From Euborellia annulipes (Eukaryota > Arthropoda > Insecta > Dermaptera > Anisolabididae): DNA of 64,000 nt. The position numbers and the translations under genes were made by a program. Each line of letters opens with the position of its first letter. Within the stretch, counting starts at the first letter, position 1. Shown piece after piece: positions 10,801 through 40,800 of this stretch. The stretch spans positions 18,104 through 82,103 of the forward strand of contig JAKCPI010016781.1 of the NCBI GenBank assembly GCA_023213315.1. The letters run 5' to 3'. The notes under the pieces are model-generated. The model was not told the origin of the DNA, searched no databases, and worked only from the letters and a program-made list of their open reading frames with translations.

Positions 10801-11784
10801 CCACAAGTGCCTGATCTGCTCGAAAATGGAACTTTGAGCTTAGGCAACGAAAATGCTTAGCTTTGAAGAAATAAAGTTGTTGTTGTAGTTAAACAATAGA
10901 TAGGAAAGGAGCGTGCCGACAGGTAATCCGTCTCCACGAAATTAAACTATCTGTTAAGGAAACAGTTTCGGTTTTAATGAAATAAAGCCATCTTCAGTCC
11001 AATAGTCGAGAGTATCAACTCGAAGCATTGAGTCAAATAGTGGAGATGTCATTTGGTGTGTATTATTATCGTATATATAAATTGTTTGTACAAAAATACA
11101 ATGCAATGCTTATTTGACTCAATGCTCTGTCATTCGAGTTCATACTGTCTCCTATTGAACTGAAGATGGCTTTATTTCATTAAAACCGAAACTGTTTCCT
11201 TAACAGAGAGTTTAATTTCGTGGAGACTGATTACCTGGCTGCACGCTCCTTTCCTATTTATTTTGAAAATGCTTAGCTTTCTGAAGTGTTACGTACTTTA
11301 AAAGTAGCTTTTCCCCCTCAGTTGCATTAAAAAAGATGATTTTTTATTTATTTATGTTTTGGTTGACTCCACTCTCGAGCAGATCAGGCACTTGTGGCCC
11401 CACTGTATATATTATATATACTCGGACGGACCCTTCAATTATTCAAAAAATATGGTTTCAGTGAAGGGTCAGCTTTAGAAGTAGAAAAGAAAAAAAATGT
11501 TCTCTTTTTTTAGGCTTTTGCGAGCCCTTAATAATGGTTTAATCAAACGTTTGCAAAACATGATTTGGGATAAATCCAATTTAAAAGAGGAAGATTTTCT
11601 TACAAATCGTATAGAAATTGAATTTCAAGATATATCTTTTACACTTTTTCTTTTAGGAATAATGTGGATTTTTTCATTAATTATTTTACTATTTGAAATT
11701 TTTGTTAAATATATTCAAAAAAAGATTAAATTTAAATTCCTAAATATCAAAGAAATTTTCCGTCATTGGCAGGACCGTTTGTGA
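1701..11784 (+). CDS. Ionotropic receptor (iGluR-like chemosensory channel), 5'-partial
   Basis: Nine phase-consistent exons: 1701-1858, 1945-2220, 2287-2387, 3388-3561, 6040-6275, 9468-9616, 10008-10076, 10145-10413, 11514-11784 (stop TGA). They give about 566 residues. Order: N-terminal region; ligand-binding S1 with LRLRGVALEDPPFAL and, near 210-225, TPLRNTAVDFSLP, where the Arg matches the ligand-carboxylate-binding Arg of glutamate receptors; M1 around 262-280; pore loop VFYVFGLLCGQG; M3 around 327-340; S2; a last membrane helix around 523-543 and a short basic tail. IRs are cation channels of sensory dendrites, usually working as heteromers. The SYTANLAAF-type M3 motif is absent, replaced by GGHIVSKSAFIAQ, which points to a divergent IR rather than a classical iGluR. 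The donor after 2220 (GTTCGT) is weak. Introns 4 and 5 hold large palindromic insertions. The 5' end is missing. Confidence 0.88.
2400..2610 (-). mobile_element. tRNA-derived SINE copy (family S1)
   Basis: Read on the minus strand it carries a B-box-like GGTTCGGATCCC, then ATTTGGATACCAAATG, GTGCCTGGCCCC and a tail ending GCCGAAAAGAC. The same order recurs at 4915-5115 (-), 35925-36110 (+), 55855-56060 (+) and partly at 27860-27960 (+). It lies in an intron of the ionotropic receptor. It is a SINE copy rather than a working tRNA gene, because no acceptor stem closes. Confidence 0.65.
2683..3290 (+). pseudogene. Decayed Tc1/mariner transposase fragment
   Basis: In shifting plus-strand frames the remains of the DDE domain are readable: FQEDDAPAHTSHLIQH near 2956-3003, interrupted by a stop, then NPSDFHVWRVFE near 3070-3105, and the tail FRARIESVLGAQDGYIE ending at a stop near 3265. 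The order (Asp motif with APAHT, Asn-Pro-x-Asp, C-terminal Arg-Ile-Glu) is that of Tc1/mariner transposases. Several frameshifts and stops make it dead. It lies in the intron before exon 3388-3561. Confidence 0.75.
3640..4075 (+). mobile_element. Family A dispersed element, degraded copy
   Basis: Carries the family A order: ATCATGTCAAAAATTGATG, GATTTGATGGATTCACGTTT, GACATGGTCTGTCTG, a (GGGT)n/(TG)n tract at about 3750-3812, TTTTACTGATGTATTTCAG and GTCAAATTTTAAAATTCAAA. No open frame. The simple tract is expanded in a G-rich form here, whereas other copies carry TGTGTCTG. Confidence 0.6.
3748..3812. repeat. G-rich microsatellite (GGGT/GTGG)
   Basis: An almost uninterrupted run of GTGGGTGGGTG-type repeats. 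It has enough G-triplets in a row to be a G-quadruplex candidate on the plus strand. It occupies the variable simple-repeat slot of the surrounding family A copy. Confidence 0.75.
4243..5742. mobile_element. Inverted-arm element with ATCGATTAATCGAT end
   Basis: The left end TAGGGCTGTGCAAAATAATC is matched by its approximate complement near 5715-5742. The arms (about 4243-4790 and 5170-5742) stay recognisable throughout, for example ATATGACATCCGTTTTCCCCC against its complement near 5585-5615. The centre holds a T-run and a SINE. A single-arm relative lies at about 32335-32640 inside PRPF8. No coding sequence, so it is a non-autonomous foldback-type element of unknown superfamily. Confidence 0.65.
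4915..5120 (-). mobile_element. tRNA-derived SINE copy (family S1)
   Basis: The minus strand reads GCGCCTACCTCCTATACCAA, CGCGGGTTCGGACCCAGG (B-box), ATTTGGATACCAGATGG, GTGCCTGACCCC, AACGGTTATCGTCAAAGTC and GTTGCCGAAAAGACTGTGTG with a TG-rich 3' tail. It is the best-preserved minus-strand S1 copy and sits at the centre of the inverted element 4243-5742. Confidence 0.7.
5818..5860 (+). ncRNA. Hammerhead-like core, weakened copy
   Basis: CTGATGA (5818-5824), A, then GGACG/CGGCC helix II with one mismatch (26-30 with 37-41), then GAAAC and GTC. Helix I pairing with the upstream bases is only partial. The mirror copy on the minus strand (about 4100-4160) has CTTGATCAA in place of the core and is more decayed. 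Family features are clear, but activity is doubtful. Confidence 0.5.
6901..9071. mobile_element. 2.2-kb foldback element with AGGGTGTCCC ends
   Basis: Begins AGGGTGTCCCTTATTTTTCG and ends with its complement. The arms are about 870 bases (6901-7775; 7999-9071 less an internal SINE) and nearly identical, so both yield the same 68-residue open frame on opposite strands, which I treat as chance. The flanks are TA-rich, so the target duplication is unclear. No transposase. The high arm identity suggests recent insertion or gene conversion. It lies in an intron of the ionotropic receptor. Confidence 0.8.
8037..8229 (+). mobile_element. SINE with a second type of tRNA-like head, 12-base target duplication
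   Basis: Flanked by AAAAACGAAGAT at 8025-8036 and 8230-8241. It interrupts the right arm of the foldback element, whose left arm is uninterrupted at the matching point. Inside is GTGGTCCAGCGGTTAGGGC (A-box-like, about 8119-8137) and GTGGTTCTACTCC (B-box-like). The order matches a tRNA-derived polymerase III promoter. It differs from family S1. Confidence 0.75.
9294..9331 (+). ncRNA. Degenerate hammerhead-like core
   Basis: TTGAAAA, T, then GGCTCC with an AAAA loop and GGAGAGCC, then GAAACGTC and GAG. Helix II is excellent, but two core bases differ from CTGANGA (first C is T, and the conserved G is A), so self-cleavage is unlikely. Confidence 0.35.
9840..9930. mobile_element. Remnant ending CCCTTATATACGCCCCTG
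   Basis: The right end CCCTTATATACGCCCCTG equals the terminal repeat of the hAT-like family seen complete at 56980-57243. The left end is only approximate (TTAAGGGGAGG), and the middle is a GGCCCGGGCCC block. No 8-base target duplication found, so it is truncated or diverged. Confidence 0.45.
10792..11405. mobile_element. TA-flanked MITE (CAGTGGGC ends) with nested insertion
   Basis: Inverted ends CAGTGGGCTCCACAAGTG and CACTTGTGGCCCCACTG lie between TA dinucleotides, as in Tc1/mariner-type insertions. A second member lies at 47484-48041. The middle is occupied by an unrelated ribozyme-type palindrome at 10901-11256. No transposase. Located in the last intron of the ionotropic receptor. Confidence 0.75.
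10901..11256. mobile_element. Ribozyme-type palindrome nested in a MITE
   Basis: Arms of about 110 bases: ATAGGAAAGGAGCGTGCCG against CACGCTCCTTTCCTAT. The plus-strand half has CTGAAGA, T, GG, TTT, loop, AAA, CC, GAAAC (11160-11193), and the left half holds the mirror copy. A CTGGCTGC box follows near 11234. The cleavage triplet is changed (TGT), so cleavage is doubtful. Confidence 0.6.
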
Positions 11785-12653
11785 AAGCGATTTACGCAAA
11801 GGAATCTTTAATTTATTTAAACATTTAAGTGACTTTGTTCAAGCTTCTTTTATTAGATGCCTTCTTGGTAACTTCGTAGTTTTTAAGGCCATCTATTAGA
11901 AGAAAATGTACCAAAAAGATTCTTGGGAAACCAAATTTATACAGAGTAAAATATATCATGATGCCATCTTTTAGAAGAAAAAATATACTAAATATTATTG
12001 TAAACTCAAAAACGAAAAGGAGACATGTCCGAAACGTGTACTTGCTCTCTTCCATTCCATAACATCAACAGCAACTTCCTTCAGCTTATATATTATTAAT
12101 ACTATAATTTACTCACTTTAAATTTGGATATCCAATAGTTTGTAGTATTTTTTTGGGGGGTTTTGGGTATATTTAACTTAAAAATTTATTTCCCCAATAA
12201 TCTTAAGAATATTTTCTTCTAATGGCATCAGGGAATATTACTCACTATAAATTTATCCTATATACTGGTTAAGGTTTCTTTCATTTTTTTTTTTTTCAAA
12301 TCCTCTTAATAAAATGAATGTTTCCTCTCTTCATTTTATTGTTTGATTGCAACACAAAAATATCTTCTTATATGGTATATAACTAATCGAACTTATAATT
12401 GTCAGTAAATTTAGTAGGCGAGACATTTGGGCTTTTATTTCCATAAATAAAAGACAACGATTATTATTAATTTTTATTATTAATTTATCATATTAATTAT
12501 TATTTAAAATTATAATTTTTTTTATTTAACACTAATTTTAACATCTATCAATTTTTCTATTATATATCATAATTGCAATATTTTAAATTCTTTAGTGTAT
12601 ATAATACAAAATTAAATAAAAAAATTGTTAAAAGTAAAAGAATAAAAATGTTT
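11785..12653. other. Convergent intergenic region
   Basis: The receptor gene (+) and PRPF8 (-) end facing each other across about 870 AT-rich bases. It holds no supported gene. TTTATT at 12521-12526 gives AATAAA on the minus strand, 128 bases past the PRPF8 stop, a plausible poly(A) signal. Confidence 0.6.
12521..12526 (-). terminator. Candidate PRPF8 poly(A) signal
   Basis: AATAAA on the minus strand, 128 bases downstream of the PRPF8 stop codon, in T/A-rich sequence. It is the first canonical hexamer I find after the stop. Assigned by position only. Confidence 0.45.
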
Positions 12654-34510
<21,857 letters not shown>

Positions 34511-34729
34511 CCTTTAAAAAAAATTTATTAAATTAATTCCAATATTCCATAAATATAAATAATTTTAAAACAAATAAAATTAAGAAGGATATGGGATGCA
34601 GGCAGCCTAAAATAAAAACACTCTCGATACTCTGTGAACGTTCAGAAGAAGATATACTGTACTTACTGGGCGTCAGAGAGAGCCTGGTCGACCTGGTCAT
34701 TTAGGAGGAGTCGATAAAAAATTGACAGC
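34511..34729. other. Upstream of PRPF8 start; short ribozyme-family remnant
   Basis: GCAGGCAGCCTAAAATAAAAACACTC near 34600 is the complement of the GGCTGC tail of the ribozyme family. No exon is supported, although a non-coding PRPF8 exon is expected somewhere between here and about 37100. Confidence 0.35.
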
Positions 34730-35915
34730 TAAAGAGGAAAGAGCTTTGGCCAATTTTGTTTAAAGGATTCGTGTTTTGTGCCTCGGGGGTAACTAACTTA
34801 AATATCAAATTTCAACGTCCTAGCTCTTTTCGATCTTGACATATTTTGTCCACAGACGGACCATTTTTCGGAACCCACTTTTTTGAACTCAGGGGACCTA
34901 CAAACGTGAATTTCCATCAAAATTTCGACATCGAATTTGTGACATGAAACCAATACTTCCTCCTTACATATATATTACATATTTTGGTAAGAGGAAGTAA
35001 TAATTCCTGGTTAAAACCAATTTTTTTATTTTTTTTGGAATGGGTGCATAAGGTCCGAAGACCTATAATGACCAGAGGTTACATGCAGCCGAGATTAGAC
35101 TTGAAAGTCTGAAGATTGTAGGTTTTGGGGAAGATAGACGCAGGGAGCTTGTTCCAATCACGGGAGGTCATGGGGACAAAGGAAGATTGGAATTGACTAG
35201 TTCTATTTATCGTGAGTTGGACAGCATAGGGATTCTGGGACGATGTTTCCTTTGTGTTAATTGTATATGTTGCTTTGGGTGGAATAATTGATTTTAATAG
35301 GCGTGAAATTAGACTGATAGGTGATTCTAGCCTCACCGAATCCCTACAGTCACTAGATTATAGAAGAAGAGTGTCTTCACTCTCACTCTTCTATAGGTAT
35401 TACCATGGTTAATGCTCTGCCGTATTAAAATCAATTATTCCATCCAAAGCAACATATATAACATATAACATATACAAGGAACACAAAGGAGGCATCGTCC
35501 CAGAATCCCTATGCTGTCCAACTCACGATAAATAGAACTAGTCAATTCTAATCTTCCTTTGTCCCCATGTCCTCCCGTGATTGGAACAAGCTCCCTGCGT
35601 CTATCTTCCCCAAAACCTACAATCTTCAGACTTTCAAGTCTAATCTCAACAAGCATCTTCTCAGTTCCTGCAGTTATGCTTCTTCTTTTGTTTTTATTTT
35701 CTTCCTGGCAGCATGTAACCTCTGGTCATTTATAGGTCTTCGGACCTTAAGCACCCATTCCAAAAAAAAAAAAAAAAAAAAAAAATTGGTTTTAACTATG
35801 AATTTTTTTACTTGCTTTTACCAAAATATGTAATAAATATATATATAAGGAGGAAGTATTGGTTTCATGTCACAAATTCGATGTCGAAATTTTGATGGAA
35901 ATTCACGTTTGTTTT
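34730..35915. mobile_element. Inverted duplication spanning a LINE tail and family A
   Basis: From outside in, both sides show family A sequence (34855-34990, minus; 35845-35912, plus), a shared AATTNNTGGTTAAAACCAA junction, an A-run, and then the 3' end of a LINE. The LINE parts encode SRDWNKLPASIFPKTYNLQTF on both outward strands (35336-35085 minus; 35560-35640 plus), a motif typical of the end of non-LTR retrotransposon ORF2. The arms have diverged, and the left one lacks about 70 bases. Confidence 0.75.
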
Positions 35916-35924
35916 TATTTACGC

Positions 35925-36115
35925 CCTCGGGCTTGGCGTAGGGGTTAGGGCGCTAGCCTCGTATACAAAAAAAAAATTTGGATACCAAATGGCTTAAAAA
36001 AGAATGCCTGGATCCCCAATATGTATATTAATTAATAACGGTTATCGTCAAAGTCTTATATGGCTTGAGTTGCCGAAAAGACTGTGTGAATGTGAGTGTT
36101 TTTTTTGGAACACCC
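35925..36115 (+). mobile_element. tRNA-derived SINE copy (family S1)
   Basis: Head GCCCTCGGGCTTGGCGTAGG and GGTTAGGGCGCTAGCC; then ATTTGGATACCAAATGGC, GAATGCCTGGATCCCC, AACGGTTATCGTCAAAGTC, GAGTTGCCGAAAAGACTGTG and a TG tail. The B-box region is lost to an A-run. It sits exactly at the right end of the inverted duplication 34730-35915. Confidence 0.7.
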
Positions 36116-36289
36116 TAATATATTATATATATAATTCAAATAAATATCAAGTATTTCTTAGTTTTTTTTTTTTAAGTTGTTACAAATGTATATCCTTGGC
36201 AATGATATGTCCTAGTAGTCAATCCTAATAAACGAATGACATTTTTAAGAAAAAAACATCATATTATACAATATTTTGTGTAATTGGTG

Positions 36290-36575
36290 TTTTTATGCCG
36301 GTTGATGAATTCGCTCAGGGGCCCATATCTTGTGGGTACGTGGATGGCGACCACGAGCTGCCCGAGCTGGGACAGGCAGTCCTGTTCTTTGTATGTCTGT
36401 CTGTTCCTTCCTCTTTTCAACAGGCGTCAGGCCGTGCGACGGGCCGGCCTGTTCTATTTATTCCGGTCGCAAAACGCATGATAGGGTTGGAGAAAAAGAG
36501 TGAGGCCCGCCGACCCCGCATCGCGGGAATAAGGCAAGGAGAGAAGAAGAAGAAGATGCCGGTTGATGCATCTCA
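36290..36575 (+). repeat. Dispersed SINE-like repeat
   Basis: TGGATGGCGACCACGAGCTG, a GC-rich middle, CTGTTCTATTTATTCCGGTC, GCCCGCCGACCCCGC and GCGGGAATAAGGC with a GAAGAAGAAG tail. It is flanked by copies of TGCCGGTTGATG (36296 and 36556), which look like a target duplication of about 13 bases. Open frames here overlap in two phases and are not credible genes. Confidence 0.5.
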
Positions 36576-36794
36576 TTAGATTTTTGTTAGAGATTATTGT
36601 TGTAAAAAGTAAATAAAATCTTTACTCTAGAAAGACTGGAATCTATTTACGGAGAGCCAAAGAATATTTTATAACTCGGAAAAAATGAAAAAAAGAAATC
36701 ATAAATTAGATAAAAGAAAAAAGAAAATTATACACGTGTATTTTCAGCTTATAAAGATAATCATAATATATTTAACAAGACATGTGAGTGTTTT

Positions 36795-36880
36795 TTATTG
36801 GTGAGGCCAAACATCCCATGGCCCCCGGGAATCGAACCCAGGATCTCCGCCTTTCTGGTGCATAGGCGTGCATATTTAGC
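36795..36880 (-). mobile_element. tRNA-like SINE head
   Basis: The minus strand reads GCACCAGAAAGGCGGAGATC, CTGGGTTCGATTCCCGGGG (perfect B-box). No full cloverleaf with a paired acceptor stem is found, so it is tRNA-derived and not a tRNA gene. Confidence 0.5.
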
Positions 36881-37014
36881 TAAATCATAATATATATCAA
36901 AGAAATATAATAATATTATAATGATATAAAAATATAAGTTTTCATAATTAAATACAAATAAATAAATTAGAAAATGAATATGGATACGAACCTCTTGGGA
37001 AATAGTTACTACTT

Positions 37015-37806
37015 CATTTGAAATTTTAGAATCAATCAGTCACTGATTAAATGATTATAAAGCCAAGGAAGGTGTACAATGAATATATTCGTAATATGAA
37101 AGATAAAATAATAAAATCGTATATTAATAACACACATCAAACAACATTACAAAATGGAGTTTACGCATTTTCCATTGATATCAGATATATTTCAAAGAGA
37201 ATAAGATAGATGGGAAACTGTCCATTGAAACTTTTAAGTTTCAGCGACCTCATACGGCTTATTTCAGAAATATTTCCTAAACGGGAACATTCAAAAATTT
37301 TTAGAAAATCTCATCTTATGTATAATTTATATAAAGAAAAGAAATAAGATTGATATAGGAAATACTTATAAATTAAATAAGAGAAAGTAAAAACTAAATT
37401 TTAAACGAATTGTTATTTGTTTTTATTGATTTATAATAGATAAATAAATCCAAATACTAATCAAGTTTCAAGTGAATATGCAAGATTTTTTATATCAATT
37501 TAATTAAAATAAAGGAAAAAAATGTATCATAGATTAAAATTTAAATTAATTAATATATAAAAAAAAATTCTTTAAAAAACCTTGGAAAAAAGAAAAGTTA
37601 TAATTGATTTTCTGCGCTAAAGAGAGCGTTAGTTGTGAAATGAAAATCTATACTTTAAATTCGTTGCTTAGTATTGCATCTTTGTGTTTAAAGCGGGATT
37701 TTTCTTCTAACATTTCTAAACATGTTTTCAAACTTTAATTAAATGACATTTTTATTTTTTGAAAATCAATAATATTAATTTCTAAGAATTTCAATAATAT
37801 AAAATC
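37015..37806. promoter_or_regulatory. Divergent promoter region between PRPF8 and ZW10
   Basis: PRPF8 runs leftwards and ZW10 rightwards from this interval, which is free of recognisable repeats, unlike its surroundings. It is very AT-rich, with no TATA box I can single out. A PRPF8 leader exon may lie in it. Assigned by gene arrangement only. Confidence 0.4.
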
Positions 37807-40800
37807 ATGGCTCAAGATAATAGTGTTTGTGCAAGTTTATCTTCTAAAGGTTTACTCAATCTTGTTAAAGAAAATTGCGGTAAGTTATCTTTTAAATTTG
37901 AACATTCTTACTTTCTTCTTATCATTACTTTAAGATTTTTAGCTCGGGTTCTCCTAATATCTCAATTCAAAAAATACCAAACATTAATCAGGTTTTGAAG
38001 ATTATTTATTATTTCATGTTTTTAAGCTTTAAATATTTCATCAAAAAGCAAAAGAGAGTGTAACAACTTTCTCTAAAATTTAGCCATTACATTAAAATTA
38101 TATATAAACTCTGTGATTAAAACTCTTATATTTTCATTTTCAATCAAATCAATCAATTTTTTAGATTTTTTTACATATGATTAATATGAATGCCCACTAG
38201 TCTAAGGGAATTTTTTTTAATATGGAATTATTAATTTAGTTCGATCTGAAGTTTTACTTAAAATCAATGATGATTTGAATGAAATAATTTTGGGTACCTG
38301 TTGATTTTTACTTTGACATATGTCAAGAATTTAAAATTCTACTGAAGAAAAGAATTGAACTTTGTTGAACTATCTTAATATTATTATTATTATTTTTTTT
38401 TTAGTGAAAATTGAATCATCTGAACTCGAACAGCAAGTAAAAAATGTCCTGGTGCTATATATAAATTTAAAAAAAGAAATTTTAGACACCATCAAAAATA
38501 ATTACGTGGAATTTAAATACAATTCCAAAACATCATCAGAATTAATGCCTCTTTTTATAAAAATATCTTCGGATTTTGAACCCATTCTACAAGAATGTGA
38601 AATTTTTTTGCACAAGAACAAGACTCCAGTTTCGGATAAATTAACTAATTTACAAAATTCGTTAAATAATGAATTCTCATCTCTGAAATTAATTCATAAT
38701 TATTTATTAATGGACATTTTATTAACAGAGGCGAAGCAACATCAAAACGATCTTCAGTTTAAGGAGATGACGACTAAATTAAAACAAGTAGAAAATATTT
38801 TTTTAGAAGATTTGGTCTATGATCATGAGATTATTAAAGGAATCATCAATCAACATCATTCTATCTTTAGTGAATTCTTTTTGGAATTTTCCGAATTATT
38901 AAATAGTTGCACTTGGGAAAATACTAATAATACTCATTTTTTATTAATCAATCATTTAAATCAAGAAGCCTTGAAACATTATTTTGAAATATTTGATCAA
39001 TTCAAAGAACTCAAGTTCTATTTTAAGAATTTTTCTATGCTCTTTCTAGATTTTTTATTTAAACCAATAGTTTTAAAAAATTGTTCCCTATTAATTGCAA
39101 AAAATACAATAAAAATTGTTTTTCATAATGAACATGATGATAATGAAAGAGATTTATCAAAAATTTTGGAAGATCTCAAATCAATATTTTTATTTATGAG
39201 TACTTATTTGAAATTAAATTCTCTCAACTTATTTATTAAAATTGGAGAGGTGCTTTCTTCAGAATTTCTTAAATTTTTTAAAAATTCTATAAAATGTTTT
39301 GAAGAAAGTTACGCCGAAGAATATCAAGAAAAAGTGAAGGAATTTAACGAATTTTTAAAAAACATAGGTAAATATTGAAATTTTTATTTATTTAATTACG
39401 TGATGTATATATAGGGGAGCGCCTTCTCCTGATTTTAGAAAAACAGGTACTGACTTCATTGATTTATATACAGGATGTAACACGATAAAGTTGACAAACT
39501 CCGGGGGAGCTTCTAGACCTCGAAAGCTACCAAAAAGTTTCTCTTCATTATGGTGCAATTCTCAATCGTTTGGCCGCTATCTCAATTTTTGTGTTTTTTC
39601 CGAAATAGACGAGTTTTTTCAAAAATACTGTCGTATTTCCTCAACTATTGCCCGTACAGCAAATTTGTAAACACCGTTAGAAAGCTCATTAAATTTTCAT
39701 AAAGAATACCGTGCGAGAAAAGATTCTAAATCGCTAAAGGCCCTAGGGGTATAAGAATGGGGGGAAGCCCCTGGGAATTTGAGGGGTTTGTAGGAAAAAA
39801 AATAAGATGGAAAGTTTCAGATTCTCAAATGGTTTTGAGAAAAACAAAAATGAAAATCAGAAAAACATTTTTTCAGGAACGGCTGAATCGATTGATTTGA
39901 ATTTTTGATATGTTTTGGGGGGTGGTCTTCTAGGGAAAAAATCAATATCGGATCATGTCTGAAAAAATGGATTTTTTGTTTAATTTAATTTTTAACCATG
40001 ATACAATTTGGCCAAAAATGAAACAATTTTTTGAAATCCTCTTCAATTTCTGTAAGTTCATAAGTTCATAAATTCATAAAAAAGGTCGCATAGTAGAAAA
40101 AAATAAAAACATTTATTACTCAAATATTGACTTATATGTTTGTGTTTAATCTTGTTTTTATTGTAAGCTTACTATATTTTCATTTTATTCAAAATAACAG
40201 TTTATCATAACTCAAAATTTTGCCTAAATCAAAAGAAAATTTTTAAATATCATAATCATTAACTATAATGTATAAGATAGAAATAGTTTTGATTAATGAA
40301 TAATAAAAATAAAAACAATATCAAAAAGAAAATCTACATATAAATTACTCAGGGGTATAGGGGGGGGGGGGGGACAAATTAAACACATATACAATATAGG
40401 GAATAAGAATCAGGAAAAATTTTTTGCAGGATGGAAAACTTTGGTTCGAAAGAAAAAATGTCGAAAAATTTCGTATGAAAAAAATTTAGTTTCTTAAAAA
40501 AAAAAATTTTTGAGTCGGCCCCCTAAAAAATTTCATATAGCCCCTGAAATTACTATCCAATATGAAAACCATACAACATCTTAAGTCAAGCCTCTCGCAT
40601 ATTAATAACAAAGTGATAGATGTTTTATTGAATATAAAAAAAATGTAATGGACTAAAGGGTATTAAGACATAGTGTGTGTGCGAATGGCTTAGAATAATT
40701 GGATGTTCTCTCACGATGTGATTGTTTATTATTTGTCATACGGAAGATATTTGACAAAAATTCTGAGGCTCGTGAAACAAATTATTTGATAAAGACAACG

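Noticed and set aside
36295..36579. Overlapping open frames of 65 and 94 residues
   Set aside because: They overlap in different phases within a dispersed repeat that recurs at 30335 and 58402.
36795..36880. Possible tRNA genes (also at 8119, 29062, 48320)
   Set aside because: A- and B-box words are present, but no acceptor stem closes, and each sits in or resembles a SINE.
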